Part shown: in pieces, positions 39,240 through 50,257 of the stretch | Layout of the letters: the number at the start of each line of letters is the position of its first letter | How positions within the stretch are numbered: the first letter of the stretch is position 1 | Assembly: GCA_030849465.1 (NCBI GenBank) | Contig: JARVLF010000022.1 | Coordinates: forward strand, 1-64,000 | Direction of reading: 5' to 3' | DNA from: Moesziomyces globuligerus | Taxonomy: Eukaryota > Basidiomycota > Ustilaginomycetes > Ustilaginales > Ustilaginaceae | Length of the DNA stretch: 64,000 nt | Translations under genes and position numbers: made by a program | Notes under the pieces: model-generated | What the model saw: only the letters and a program-made list of their open reading frames with translations | Told to the model about the DNA's origin: nothing | Database searches by the model: none

Positions 39240-40853
39240 ATGTCTGATCCAAAGGTAGGCACATGCGCTTGAACCATCTCAGGGACAACGAAGTGGCTAA
39301 ATCGAGGCGTCCGTCTTTGCCATCTTGCCGCAACAGTCCGGCTATTTACGTGAGATCTATGTGGGCGGTCTCAGTGGTGTCAAGCCCCAGACCACCGACT
39401 TCAAGCAATTAGAGCAGCACGCTAAGGCCAAGATCAGGCCAGAGGCATACGCCTACGTTGCCGGCAGCGCGTCGACCGAGTCTACTGCCCAAACCAACCT
39501 CGACGCCTTCAAGAAGTGGCACATCGGTGAGAACCTTTTCAGCATTCTTTGTCCGCCTTGCGCGTTCGCTCTTCGCCGACATCTTCTTACCTCCTTGGCG
39601 TTCTCTCATCTCGACACGTCGACAGTGCCGTCAATGCTGCGCGACGTCTCGCTGGCAGAGTTCGACTCTACCACGCGCCTGTTTGGGCGCAAGTACGTCT
39701 CGCCGCTTGTGATCGCGCCGATCGGCGTGCAGGCGCAGCTCGACCCTGTGGACGCCGACTGTGCCACCGCGCGCGCTGCAGCTGAGCTCGAGATCCCCTT
39801 CACCCTCTCGTCCGCCACCAGCCGCCCGCTCGAGCAGGTCTACACCGAGGGTGGCTTCCGCACCAACCCGGCCGACGGCGACGACGACGATGGTGGCGTC
39901 GATGCGTGGTTCCAGCTCTACTGGCCTCAGGACGACGAACTCACAGAGAGCCTGCTTGCCAGAGCTAAGAAGGCCGGCTACCGCGTGCTCGTCGTCACCC
40001 TCGACACGTGGAGCCTCGGTTGGCGACCCCGTGACCTGGATACCAGTGAGTGCCGCACTGCTTCGCAACTTTGACCATCCGCGCTTTGCTGACGCCTCTC
40101 CTTGGTGGCAAATACAGCTTACAACCCGTTCTTGACGGGCGAGGGAGTTGCCAACGTCTTTTCCGATCCGGTCTTCATCCGCAAGTTCTGCGAAGGAAAG
40201 GTGAGCTACTCGTCCTGATGCTGCTGCGATTTTTGGATGATGTGTTCAAACTCGCTGACGATGGTCATGTTTTGGGTTCAACGTAGGATCCACGACGGGC
40301 GGACGTGACGCCGGACGAGGTGACGTCTGCTTCGGTGGCAGCCATCTCGCAGCTGTCGCCAGGCATCTCGCGTTCGTGGGCGGACCTCGCGCAGCTGCGC
40401 CGTCTGTGGGGTTCGGGTCCGATCGTGCTCAAGGGCATCCAGACGTTGGCAGACGCTGCGCGCGCGGTGGAAGCGGGCATGGATGGCGTGTGGGTCTCGA
40501 ACCACGGCGGTCGTCAGGTGGATGGTGCCGTCGGTTCGCTCACCCAGCTGCCTGCCATCGCCGACTACATCCGCTCCCTCCCGCTCAAGCAAGGCGAGGA
40601 GAAGAAGACGGTCATCTTCGACTCGGGCATCCGCTCTGGTGCCGACATCATGAAGGCGCTTTCGCTCGGCGCTGACGCCGTCGCCATCGGTCGACCCTGG
40701 TGCTGGGGCCTCGCCGCAGCTGGTCAGGACGGCGTGCGTGACGTGCTCAAGACCCTCCTCGCCGACTTGGAACTCAACGCGGCGCTCGCGGGATTCCAGT
40801 CAACCTCCCAGCTCTCTAGACACGCCCTCGTCCGCGCTGACAGCCGCATGTAA
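39240..40853 (+). CDS. FMN-dependent 2-hydroxyacid oxidase / lactate 2-monooxygenase-like, with PTS1 SRM
   Basis: Five exons, 39240-39254, 39307-39526, 39626-40045, 40118-40200 and 40287-40853, give 434 aa. It belongs to the flavin family of glycolate oxidase, L-lactate dehydrogenase and lactate 2-monooxygenase. There is no cytochrome b5 domain. Visible blocks are YVAGSASTEST, VPSMLRDVS, VSPLVIAPIGVQAQLDP, PFTLSSATSRPLEQV, VVTLDTWSLGWRPRDLD, IVLKGIQTLADAARAVEAG and the active-site VSNHGGRQVDGA followed by FDSGIRSGADIMKALSLGADAVAIGRPW. Order and GEIY/YVGGLSG-type N-terminus favour the lactate 2-monooxygenase-like branch. The last three residues are Ser-Arg-Met, a PTS1 form, so peroxisomal import is likely. 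The first exon codes only five residues and its acceptor is GAG. Confidence 0.9.
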
Positions 40854-40949
40854 TCTCGCCCTCGATCTTGATTGTCGCGTAATGTTTGGCATCGTGTGCG
40901 AAAAACAATTTGCAGACTCTATGCACGAAGTGCGATGTGTGCACTACTG

Positions 40950-42635
40950 CTAATGCTCAGCGAGTTGGCTTTGGAGCAGCTTGGCGACGTGCAAGATGAA
41001 CCTGTCGCAGCCCCACTGCGAGACGAGCGTAACGCCGACGGGCCAGCCGTCGTCAGCGACGCCTGCGGGGAGCGCGAGCGCCGGAAGCCCCGCCAAGCTC
41101 GCCGGCACCGTCAAGATGTCCTGGACGTACTCGGCGACGCCGGCATCCCGCTCGCTGTTGAGCGCAGACGCAAGTGTCGGAGCCGTGTCCACTGCCGAAG
41201 GATGCAAGATGACATCGACGCCATGCGCGTGCGCTTCGGCCTCGCGTGGAGCCGATTCGAGCTTGTGTGCTGGGCTGGGGATGCGGAGGGCGGCAGCAAA
41301 GTCGCGCTGGATGTCGGCGCGGACGTGCGAGGCTTGCAGGAAGAAGTTGTCGAAGGCGTCTGCGGTAAGGGCAAAGGTGCCAAGAAGGATGCGCTTGCGG
41401 ACCTCGTCGCCGAAACCGGCTGTGCGCGTGGCAGCATACGCGTGGTGACCAGACACCGGCGGCACATGCATACCGTACTCGACACCGTCGTAGCGCGCCA
41501 GGTTGCTGCTCGCTTCGGCGGACGAAATAATGTAGTACGCGCTGAGCGCCGAGGGCGTGCTGGGAAGCTGGATCGAGACGACCTCGGCGCCAAGATCGCG
41601 TAATGCCTGCGCCGCGCTCCGGAAGGCAGGGAGCACGCGCGGATGCAACTCCACAGGAAAGTATTCTTTGGGCACGCCAACTCGAAGACCCGCGAGGGGA
41701 CGTTGCGAGTCCGCGACAGGCAAAGCGGCAAGCGCCTCGTCGACGAGCTTGGCCGCAGCGTTGCGGGACTCCTGGCTGGCGCTGGTGGGATCGCGCGCGT
41801 CGTGCTGCGCCAGCACGCCGTGGACGCACTCGACGTCCTCTACCGTGCGCGCCAGTACGCCGACTGTGTCGAGACTATCAGCGTACGAGACGAGTCCCCA
41901 TCGACTCACCGCACCGTACGACGGCTTGAGCCCCACGACACCGCAGAACGACGCGGGCAGTCGAACCGAACCACCCGTATCGGACCCGAGTGCAAACCGG
42001 ACAAGCCCGGCGCGCACCGCCGCCGCCGATCCTCCCGAGCTGCCTCCTGCCGACCTCTCCGTCTCTAGATCCCATTCTGCTCCCGATACAGACGCTGGAG
42101 AGGCCGGATTACGCACCGCTCCGTGGACAGAGTGCACGTTGTTGGAGCCCATGCCGAATTCGTCGCAATTGGTCACGTAACGCAGATCGGCGCCCGCACT
42201 ACGCAGGCTGGCCACGGCGGCGGCATCGAACGTGGACTGGTAGCTCTGGAGCATGGCGCTCGAGCACGAAGTAGGCGCACCTCGAATGCAGAAGTTGGCC
42301 TTGACCGCCGCCGTCCATCCTGCCAGAGGCGAGGATTGGCTGGCATCTTGTCCGCCTGTGGACGTCGAAGTCGCGTCTGCAGCAGGAAGCTTGGCCACAA
42401 TAGCGTTGAAAGGATCGTAGGGTCCGTCACGCAGCTGCGTGGAGTCTTTCCTGGATGACGAAGCTGATGTCGAATTGGACGAAGCTGATGTCGAATTGGT
42501 TCGCGCCGTAGAAGCAGGGAGGAGGGTGAAGCAGCAGGGGCCAGCGCAAGAGCGGCGCTGCGTCGCATTGCTGGTGCCCACTTTCAGACACCGCCTAGTT
42601 GTCCTCAGCCCGTTACGGGCAAGTGGCAGCGTCAT
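40950..42635 (-). CDS. Mitochondrial glutamyl-tRNA(Gln) amidotransferase subunit A
   Basis: A 561-aa single-exon amidase-signature protein. GatA, with GatB and GatF or GatC, converts Glu-tRNA(Gln) to Gln-tRNA(Gln) in mitochondria. The Ser-cisSer-Lys triad is visible: Lys in AAVKANFCI, Ser in SAGGSSGGSAAAV and Ser in ALGSDTGGSVRLPAS. GatA-specific stretches include NCDEFGMGSNN and GLKPSYGAVSRWGLVSYADSLDTVG. The first ~40 residues are Arg/Ser/Thr-rich, as for a presequence. The start at 42635 is the first ATG; the open frame continues upstream without one. A 21-bp exact tandem duplication at 42457-42498 encodes two NSTSASS units just after the presequence. It converges on the oxidase gene with a 96-bp gap. 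Confidence 0.94.
   Translation of the reverse strand: MTLPLARNGLRTTRRCLKVGTSNATQRRSCAGPCCFTLLPASTARTNSTSASSNSTSASSSRKDSTQLRDGPYDPFNAIVAKLPAADATSTSTGGQDASQSSPLAGWTAAVKANFCIRGAPTSCSSAMLQSYQSTFDAAAVASLRSAGADLRYVTNCDEFGMGSNNVHSVHGAVRNPASPASVSGAEWDLETERSAGGSSGGSAAAVRAGLVRFALGSDTGGSVRLPASFCGVVGLKPSYGAVSRWGLVSYADSLDTVGVLARTVEDVECVHGVLAQHDARDPTSASQESRNAAAKLVDEALAALPVADSQRPLAGLRVGVPKEYFPVELHPRVLPAFRSAAQALRDLGAEVVSIQLPSTPSALSAYYIISSAEASSNLARYDGVEYGMHVPPVSGHHAYAATRTAGFGDEVRKRILLGTFALTADAFDNFFLQASHVRADIQRDFAAALRIPSPAHKLESAPREAEAHAHGVDVILHPSAVDTAPTLASALNSERDAGVAEYVQDILTVPASLAGLPALALPAGVADDGWPVGVTLVSQWGCDRFILHVAKLLQSQLAEH
42457..42498. repeat. Exact 21-bp tandem duplication inside GatA
   Basis: Two identical 21-bp units keep the reading frame and duplicate seven Ser/Thr-rich residues close to the predicted presequence cleavage region. 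Confidence 0.9.
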
Positions 42636-42852
42636 CTCGAGGATGATGTCGAACGTTGAGAGCGTGCGATTGAGAATGTTGACGGCGGTATTGAGGGTCC
42701 AGCGGTGCAAAGATGGCTGCTCGAGATACGAGAGCGTTTTTTCTGGTCGCCGCTTTGGAAGTGGACCCTGGATTGCGAAAACGACGGTGGAGGTTGCGGT
42801 CTTCTCGCACGAGCAACCACAGCGACGGGCTCAGAAATTGAGAAAAGGAAAA

Positions 42853-42896
42853 ATAATAATAATAATGAAAATGAAAATGAAAATGAAAATGAAAAT
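42853..42896. repeat. AAT and GAAAAT microsatellite
   Basis: Five AAT units (about 42853-42866) run directly into five exact GAAAAT units (42867-42896). Confidence 0.93.
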
Positions 42897-43319
42897 GGGT
42901 CCAGAAAAGGCACTGAATAAACTTGCCCCGGCAAGGCTCAGTTGAACTCTCACGATCAAGGTTGACTGGATGGTCCACTTCTGACAGGAGCATCTTGAGC
43001 TTGCGGTGGACGCAAGTCTCGCAGTGCTGAGCCGTTGCATCCGCTGACGGCAGTCTTCACGACCGCCGGAGGAGCGACTCGCTTGCGGGCTCGCGTAAGG
43101 CCGACGTGTTCACCCCCGGTCGTCTGGAATGCTCGAGCGAAGGAACGACCGAACGCCCGGGCTCACACCGGGCAGCGATAGATGTTGGGTCGCATGCGGT
43201 TTCAGAAGTAAGCTACCGTTGGTGTTGGCGAGCTTTGAAAGTTTGGCCCGCCACGTCGAGCGCTTTGCTGGGAGCAGGTCGTAGCGATCGCCTTGGGTCC
43301 AAAGGTCGGAACGCAACTG

Positions 43320-43343
43320 CCACACTCACACTCACACTCACAC
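43320..43343. repeat. CACACT hexanucleotide repeat
   Basis: About four units of CACACT with minor decay at the end. Intergenic. Confidence 0.85.
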
Positions 43344-46315
43344 CCACAATCACGGCTCAAGGGGCGGGCGCCGTGCAGCCGCTGCACTTCCGCGCAGATC
43401 GGTGCCTCGTCAAATCCATGGTATAATAACAGGCATGCGGTTCCGCACATTGCGGCGGTCGCCGGTCCAGCCGAGCTCGCCTGAGCGCAACATTTGGGAA
43501 GCGAATCTAAGCTCGTGTGGACGATGGCCGCGGATTCTGTCAACGAGCAACCAAGCGCGTCAATGCGAATGACTGCCTCTGCCGTTCTGTTCGGGAGAGG
43601 CAGAGCGAGTGCGCTCGGAGATGTGAAGATCGTCTCGGAAAGCACAGGCCCGAGACCGAGATGGACCTTGGACGCCGGGCAAGTCAAGCGCTGTAACGGA
43701 AGTGTACCAAACGGCCAAAAAAAACGCCGCTGCCCGAATGGATGTTTGGTCGGTGCTGTCCAGAACTACAGCATACGTATCTCGGAGAGCTCGAGTCTAG
43801 AGCTGCCCAGAGGTAGAGTTGAAGCTCCGCAGACAAGGCGCTCTGCCATTCTGAACCGGCGCCATCGAACGCCTCGATCAAAGTGCGCCAGACCCCAGAG
43901 TTGTAGAAACAAGGGCTCAGCCAAGCGGATGCAAAAGAAAAAAAAAAGTGAGACATGCCAGTCCGATCGGAGCGGAAACCGAGGCGGATGGCAGCCGTTC
44001 TCCTACTGCCACGCCAACATGCCGAGCAAAAGATCAACGGTGCAGCAGCCTGACTCGGTCTCAAAAGAGAGTCAAGCAATTTTCGACGGCATGCTTGCGC
44101 CCAGTTGCGACCGGCTCTTGCGCAGCCACGCTTACCAAAATCGATCGGCATAGTCCCATCCACTTGCGCTCCGGATGACCCGACCGGAAGCGAAGTGGCT
44201 CATGCTGTGGAGAAGCATGTGATGCAGCGGCGCAGCTGGGCCAGCATGACTGACGGACTAGCCTCGATGCAGAGAGAGTCTTGTCCCGGAGTAGCGGTCA
44301 CAGGAGGAGACCATCCAAACGTCTGATGTGCGGCGCGATGGGCAGGGTGAATCCGCTGCGGGTCGAGCTTGTTTGTTTCACAAGTGGAGGGACAACAGAG
44401 AGCATTCCACGATGGCTGTGGAAGCAAAAGGTCGCCGACGAGCTGCGCCTCACTTGATGGGCCCTTGGGGGGAGGGGTGGGGGGTGGCGCGACCTGCGTC
44501 GAAGCATGCGCATCTTGTGCAGGCAAACACCGCTTTCTTCTGATGATCAAAGGCGTTGGTGCAGGGTGCGCACGCCGTCTGCATCGGCGCGCAATGAAGC
44601 CTCATCGAGCAGCGGCGAGGGGAGGCTCAACAGTGGCAGCATGCGGAACGGCACGAACGGGGCAGGCGCAGGCAGAATGCAAAAAAGCCGGAGGGACGAG
44701 CCGTTGCGGTTCGCGAGCCCTCTCGATCCACAGGGAAACGGCCACGGCAGAGACACGGCGGACCGATGGCGTGAGCTGGAGCATTCAATCACAACCTAAC
44801 ACCCTGTCACAGACGCAACCGATCGCGCTGGAGTGGCTTGGTCGCGCTACAGAGCGGCCGACGCGGCGGAGTCCGCTTGTGCATCAGGGTCCGCTGCTTC
44901 CGCTGCGCTCTACACCCGGCCCGAATTTTCTAAAAGGGTTTTGGAAATGCACTTAGCCTCGAGCTCCGCGTGACATGCGGCAGGAGACGAGTCAGCGCGT
45001 CGACTGGCGAGAGGCTCTCCAGGTCGGCGATGGTCGCGGTTGATTCATGTGTTGGCGCGAACGCAGGCGCACTTTTGCCACCCTCTCTCTCGTCTGCCTC
45101 AGCGGTCCCTCACACGGCTCCAGTTGCGCAACAGCCGGTCTTTTGATTGCCACGGCGGCCTTTGGAATCGGTGGCCACGCCAAGCGGTCCTACGATGGCG
45201 GTGCCACTGTGCCTGGCACACTGCTCCACTGCTCCCAAGCCCACAGTCAGGTGGCCTTCTATTTCGGCACTTCTCTCTTCCGCCTATCACCACCCTGCGC
45301 AGTGCGCCCGCCCCCCCTGTCAACTCAGTCGCCGCGAGACAGGCGGGAGGTCTGCCTTTGTGCCCGCGCAGCGCGTCGGCCGCACAGCGCCGTTGGCATT
45401 CGCTCCCTGCGCTATCGAGCGGCGATCCGCCTGGCCCTCGCCCGCATCTCTGAGCTGTCTGTGCCGCTAGGCCGCAGCTGCGCAGCTACCTCCGAGCCTT
45501 CCGCGTGCAGTTTCCTACAGTACATCCTCCCAGCTGCGCCACTGGTTCCTTCCTCACCATCAACCCGACCCGACACGAATCATCCATCCATCTACCTTTT
45601 CATATTTGCTTCGGTTTCGGCACACACTTTTCACACTCAGCCAACACCATTTGCGAACAAACCTCGCAGCACTCGTCTCTGGCTGCACTATCTACGGGTC
45701 ATTTCAGTGACAAACACCTAGCATCGGATAACATGGGACGATAGGTTCATCGCCTTCTCATAGTCTTCGACCCGTCTCATTTCAGTTTGGCTCCGCCGCC
45801 GCGAGTCGCATGATCCGCTAGAAGCGTGCTCGTTATCTTCAACAACTTCCGACGTCGCTCTCTCTCTCTCACACACTTTTGCGCAGCACACTCTGCGCCA
45901 CACCGCCAGCTTTGGTCGTCTAATCCTGGTTCACGTCCTCAGTATCGTCCCATTGGCTACGATCATCGACGTTCACCCGCTCTCGGATACTCTGTTCGCA
46001 CCACTCTGCGACCTCCGAGCTGCACATCTCCCTCTCTATCCCCATCTCTGCCCACTCAAATCATCGACAGACGCTCCGTCGTCCATTTGATCCATCAACC
46101 ATCCTCCACAACCTCTTCCAAGCTTCAACGAAGGACACTGCTATCCGAGCTCCTTGCTTGCTATCTCCCATTCCTCACGCTTGCCATCTGCCGGCCAGCT
46201 CGCTATCACAGCGACCCCAGCTGATTGGGTTCCCAACCTTTGTCAGCCCCCTCTTCGACGTTCCGCGTCTCTACTACCTCTGAAGGGCAAGCCGCTTTAG
46301 ACACTTTACCGATTC

Positions 46316-47974
46316 ATGTCTTTTATGCCTTACACACCTGCCAACGTCGAGACTCTCGCCGCCACCTACAACGCACGACCTGCTTCGCCTCTGCCGCCCA
46401 CCCACTCGCTCCGCATCCTGCTTGTCGATGACAACCACATCAACCTCTCCATCCTCTCCACTCTCCTCAAGCGCCGTTTCGGTCATGTGCTAGCCAAGCC
46501 GCCCGTCAGCCTCGACAGTGGCCTCAAGGCCCTCCAGATGCTGCGCACCCAGATCTTCGACCTCATCTTCATGGACATTGAGATGCCCTATCTCGATGGC
46601 GTCGAATGCACTCGCCGCATTCGCGCGGGTGAGGACGGCATTCTGCCGGCCAATCGCAACGCGCACGTCGTCGCCGTCACCACCAACGTTGGCGCCGAGC
46701 CTGCTTCGCTCTACCGCCATGTCGGCATGGATGGCATGATCGGCAAGCCGGTCCGCTTCCAGAACTTCCAGCAGTATCTCTGCCCTCTCTCCATCGAGGC
46801 GTCGGAAGCACAAGGTTCCGTCACGCCCGTGCTTGTCGGCTGCGAGGAGGTCATGCCGCCCATGCCGCCCATCGACTTGGAGCAACGCCTCTTCTTCATC
46901 CCCACTGCCAACGGCGGCGTGGTCACCACCTCCAGGCGCGGAAGCGAGTGCGGCTCACCCACGACCGAGTATTCGGATGCCAACCAGTTTGCTGCGATGC
47001 TCAAGGCGCAGACGACCAAGTCGCTCCGCGATCGCAAGGCCCTGTCGGTTTCGCGCTCTTCGACTCTGTCGGAGCAGCGCAGGTCGTCGTTCGGCTCGCC
47101 CAGGTCGGAGCACCTGCCCGCCATCCGTGCGATCCAGCAATCCACCTCGGCCGACATGGCTGATCTGGTATCTGACCAGGACATCGACGGCATATACCAC
47201 GAGCCCGAGCCGGCCGCGTCTGCTGCTACCGCGGATGCGGACCAGCCCGCACACCTCTCCTTCCGGTCGCTGATCGAGCGCGAGACCCGCGAGCGCGAGC
47301 GCGACCACTTGAACGAGAGGCGGGCGAAGAAGCCTGTGCGTCCCACGCCCGTGCATCGAATTAGCTCGCCTGCGTACATGCTCGATGCTTCGCCCATCGG
47401 CCACATCCGGGCCGAGCCGGCCATGCGCTCTAACCCGGACTTGGTGCCGCACTTCGCTCGACGCCCCGACATTCGGCCAGTACCTCCGAACCGACCCAGG
47501 CGCGGTGAGTCCGAGGCATCGTCGAACGACGTCGTGGACAGTGGCTGGGACAGCGCCATCGTTGGGCACAGCACCACGAACTCGTCGGCTTGGTCGAGCA
47601 CGCAGCTGTTTTCCGACGACGGTGCTGCGCCGCGATCGGCGTCGTTCGACATGCTGGGCAGCCTCGGCCATCGACGTGTGTCGAGCCCCTCGTCTGCACT
47701 CACCTCGCCGAGCTCGTCTGCGGCCGACATGGGCTTGCCCAACGACGAAAAGGACGACGATGCTGGGGCGATCTACAGCCCCTGTGCCGACGACTTTTTC
47801 GCCCATCGCGGTGGCGATGTCGGCTACCTCGAGGCTCGGATGTTACCCATGTTGTCGCCGATGAACAAACACGGTGCCTCGCTGCAGAACAGCCCGCGCA
47901 TCATCCTGCGGGCCAGCGATGACAAGGCCCAACTCGGTCCCAGCATGGAAGAGCTGCATCTCGGTTCACTCTAG
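46316..47974 (+). CDS. Stand-alone response regulator (receiver domain, disordered tail)
   Basis: A 552-aa single-exon protein. Residues about 32-155 form a receiver domain with all key residues: Asp38/Asp39 (LLVDDN), phospho-acceptor Asp87 (FMDIEMP), Thr123 (VTTN) and Lys144 (GKPV). Receiver domains take phosphate from a histidine-phosphotransfer protein in fungal multistep phosphorelays. The remaining ~400 residues are Ser/Arg/Pro-rich with no DNA-binding or kinase domain, so it is neither Skn7 nor Rim15-like. A Srr1-like stand-alone regulator is the nearest type I can name, with modest confidence. A very long gene-free, CT-rich upstream region suggests complex regulation. Confidence 0.9.
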   Translation: MSFMPYTPANVETLAATYNARPASPLPPTHSLRILLVDDNHINLSILSTLLKRRFGHVLAKPPVSLDSGLKALQMLRTQIFDLIFMDIEMPYLDGVECTRRIRAGEDGILPANRNAHVVAVTTNVGAEPASLYRHVGMDGMIGKPVRFQNFQQYLCPLSIEASEAQGSVTPVLVGCEEVMPPMPPIDLEQRLFFIPTANGGVVTTSRRGSECGSPTTEYSDANQFAAMLKAQTTKSLRDRKALSVSRSSTLSEQRRSSFGSPRSEHLPAIRAIQQSTSADMADLVSDQDIDGIYHEPEPAASAATADADQPAHLSFRSLIERETRERERDHLNERRAKKPVRPTPVHRISSPAYMLDASPIGHIRAEPAMRSNPDLVPHFARRPDIRPVPPNRPRRGESEASSNDVVDSGWDSAIVGHSTTNSSAWSSTQLFSDDGAAPRSASFDMLGSLGHRRVSSPSSALTSPSSSAADMGLPNDEKDDDAGAIYSPCADDFFAHRGGDVGYLEARMLPMLSPMNKHGASLQNSPRIILRASDDKAQLGPSMEELHLGSL

Positions 47975-48769
47975 GGTGCGAACCCTCTCTTCCAACGTAG
48001 ACGTTGGCAGCTTGCTGGCGAGCGCTTGCTCTTCGTTCTCTCTCCTCCCTCTGGTCGGCCACACCCCTGGCCGATCATGTGTGGCAACCTGCGTTGCTCA
48101 TCAGCACAGACTCTCCCACGCTCCGCTCTACAATCTCTCGGACTCCGTCGCATCGAGTTATACCCTCCTGCTCCCTCGCCTTTCGTCCGGGTCAATTACA
48201 TGTCACGTCTGCTCTCTTGGATCTTCTCCTCGACGCGCCACGCTATTCTCAAAAGCTTCGCTTCGACCAACGTCGTCGAAAGCACTAGCGTCGTGCGTCC
48301 CCCCTTCTCGCCCCTCTCGGCTCTCTCTCTTGGGTTACCCTCACTGTCTATTTTTTTGCCACTCTCATCTTTGGATCTGCGTTGTCGCCTAGTCTTTTAT
48401 CTAGCACCGCTCGTGTCGCTCTGTACTTAGCTTCTATTCTCTTGGGTCTCTTGGGTCATTTCAATGCTTGTCTCTGTTCTCCGATCGCAAGGATGGGTGC
48501 GCGTGAGGTCGTGGTCGACGCCAGAATGTGTCTTCCGACGATTGAGTTTGCCACTGACGACCAAGCTGTGGAGAGGCAGCGGACGACGAAGCGCAACAGG
48601 TGCTGGGCTGATTATCTAATGCTTATCTGCTCGCATCCGGGCGGCTGGAAAGGGGGCGGAGACAGGAAAGAGGGGCTTTGGATTCGAACCCAGCGCACGC
48701 GCCAGCTGGGACGCGGCGGTGCGCCCGAGAGAGTGTTGGTCAATTGGACTCGGCGAGACAAAGAGGAAA

Positions 48770-48771
48770 AA

Positions 48772-48808
<37 letters not shown>
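48770..48808. repeat. CA dinucleotide microsatellite
   Basis: About 19 CA units with one CCA interruption near the start. Confidence 0.95.
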
Positions 48809-48809
<1 letters not shown>

Positions 48810-49192
48810 CAAGACGCGATTCAACACGTTGGGGCTTGCTTTGCTGTGCTGGGCTGCGCCACGCCTCGGGCTGGTCACAAAGCTCAGCCTTGGCCCCTGA
48901 AGCTCTTTGTCGGAGCCTCGCCTGAGGTGTCGGTGTGGCTTTGAGAGCCTGGAGCTTGGAAATTCGCAGACGGCCAAAATTCGCACCGCCTCCTCGAGCC
49001 CAACGGCGTGAGAGAGAGTGAGTGCACGGGCGTTGGCTGCGTGCGCGCTGGCCAACTCGATGCTGGCCATGGGTGTGCGCGCGCGCGCGTGCGTGTGTGT
49101 GATTGTGCTGTTGGCTCTGGCGATGAGTGCGCAGAGCGAGCATAGGCGCTGGCGTCACTGCCCGAATCCAACCCCTATCCGACGTCCACCAC

Positions 49193-49212
49193 GATCATCA
49201 TCATCATCATCA
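49193..49212. repeat. ATC trinucleotide repeat
   Basis: About six ATC units roughly 95 bp upstream of the tropomyosin start codon. Confidence 0.85.
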
Positions 49213-49306
49213 CCTCCTCTCGCATCTCGGCGTTTCCATAGCCAACACGTTCGCATCCTAGACCGCGCTTCTCTCTTCGCTACCACCAACCACCCTTTCA
49301 TTCACC

Positions 49307-50257
49307 ATGGTGAGTTCGATCGGCTCTCGAGCTCACTGCTCGGACCGTCCCAGCGGTTCTCTCGAACTTCGCATCGTGGCCACGGCTATCACGACGCTCG
49401 TGCTTTGCGAATCGCGAGGATACCAGAGAGACCAGGCTCGGTGAAGCTGTCTGTCCCCGACCACGAGAACGTGCGCTGACTTTCTGCATCATGCTCGACC
49501 TTCTTGCTTTGCATCCCATCTTTTCCCGACTCCCTATGGCCACTGATATTCTATGCCGAACTGTCACGCTGTCTCGCACTGGATTTGGATCTGCAACTCG
49601 TTCGATCCACCAGGACCGCATCAAGGAGGTGAGTTGTCAAATTCGACGCTGAGGGCAGCACACGAACGGAGGGCACAGGACTGACACCATGATGCGACCC
49701 CCGTCCACACAGAAACTCAACTCGCTCCGTGTCGAGGCCGACGCCGCTGCCGAGCGTGCCGACGAGCTGGCAGCCAAGAACAAGCATCTTGAGCAGGAGC
49801 TGCTGACCAAGGACCAGGAGATCGCCTCGTTGCAGCACAAGCTCAGCGTGGCCGAGGGCGACCTGGACAAGCTCGAGGGCAAGCTGCACGAGCACAAGGC
49901 TGTGCGCGAGGAGCACGAGTCGAACGCCACCAACTCGGAATCGCTCCAGCGCAAGGTCGACCTGCTCGAGAGCGAGCTCGACACTGCCGAGAAGAACCTG
50001 CGCGAGACCACGGAAAAGTATGTAGCCTCCCACCCACGAGCTTCCCAGGTGCGGCCTGGAGAGACCCATACTGACGCTGTTTTCGCAACTACAGGCTGCG
50101 CCAGGTCGACGTCAAGGCGGAGCACTTTGAGCGCCAGGTGGCCACGCTGGAGCGCGAGGTGCAGCAGTGGGAGAAGAAGTACGAGGAGGCCGAGGAGCGC
50201 TACCGCACGTCGAAAGCAGAGCTGGACGAGGTGGTGGCGCAGATGGAGAGCCTCTAG
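49307..50257 (+). CDS. Tropomyosin
   Basis: Four exons, 49307-49309, 49614-49628, 49713-50017 and 50095-50257, give 161 aa, the length of fission-yeast Cdc8. Exon 1 codes only the start Met and exon 2 only DRIKE. The protein is one continuous coiled coil with regular heptads (MDRIKEKLNSLRVEADAAAE...; LQRKVDLLESELDTAEKNLRETTEKLRQVDVK...) and ends AQMESL. It polymerises head to tail along actin cables and the cytokinetic ring and controls formin and myosin access. Junctions GTGAGT/CAG, GTGAGT/CAG and GTATGT/CAG all fit. The frame after the TAG stop stays open for 163 codons (see separate entry). Confidence 0.95.

Larger units (their letters stand above)
42636..46315. other. 3.7-kb gene-free divergent intergenic region
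   Basis: The largest gap in the window, between GatA (minus) and the response regulator (plus). Open frames up to about 220 codons overlap on both strands and lack domains, conserved composition or splice structure. The last ~800 bp (45500-46310) are strongly C/T-rich and probably form the promoter and long leader of the response-regulator gene. Two simple repeats lie at 42853-42896 and 43320-43343. Confidence 0.6.
47975..49306. other. Intergenic region between response regulator and tropomyosin
   Basis: 1.33 kb. Bases 47975-48440 continue C/T-rich, probably 3' UTR and spacer. It holds the CA repeat (48770-48808), a GC/GT-alternating stretch near 49077-49101 and an ATC repeat (49193-49212). 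No gene seen. Confidence 0.6.

Noticed and set aside
43494..44956. Open frames of 219 and 195 codons in the 3.7-kb gap
   Set aside because: Composition is unlike the neighbouring genes, no domain or splice structure is seen, and overlapping frames exist on both strands.
48670..48700. GGTTCGAATCC on the minus strand, like a tRNA T-arm
   Set aside because: The flanking bases pair in only three of five T-stem positions, and I found no D-arm, anticodon stem or acceptor stem.
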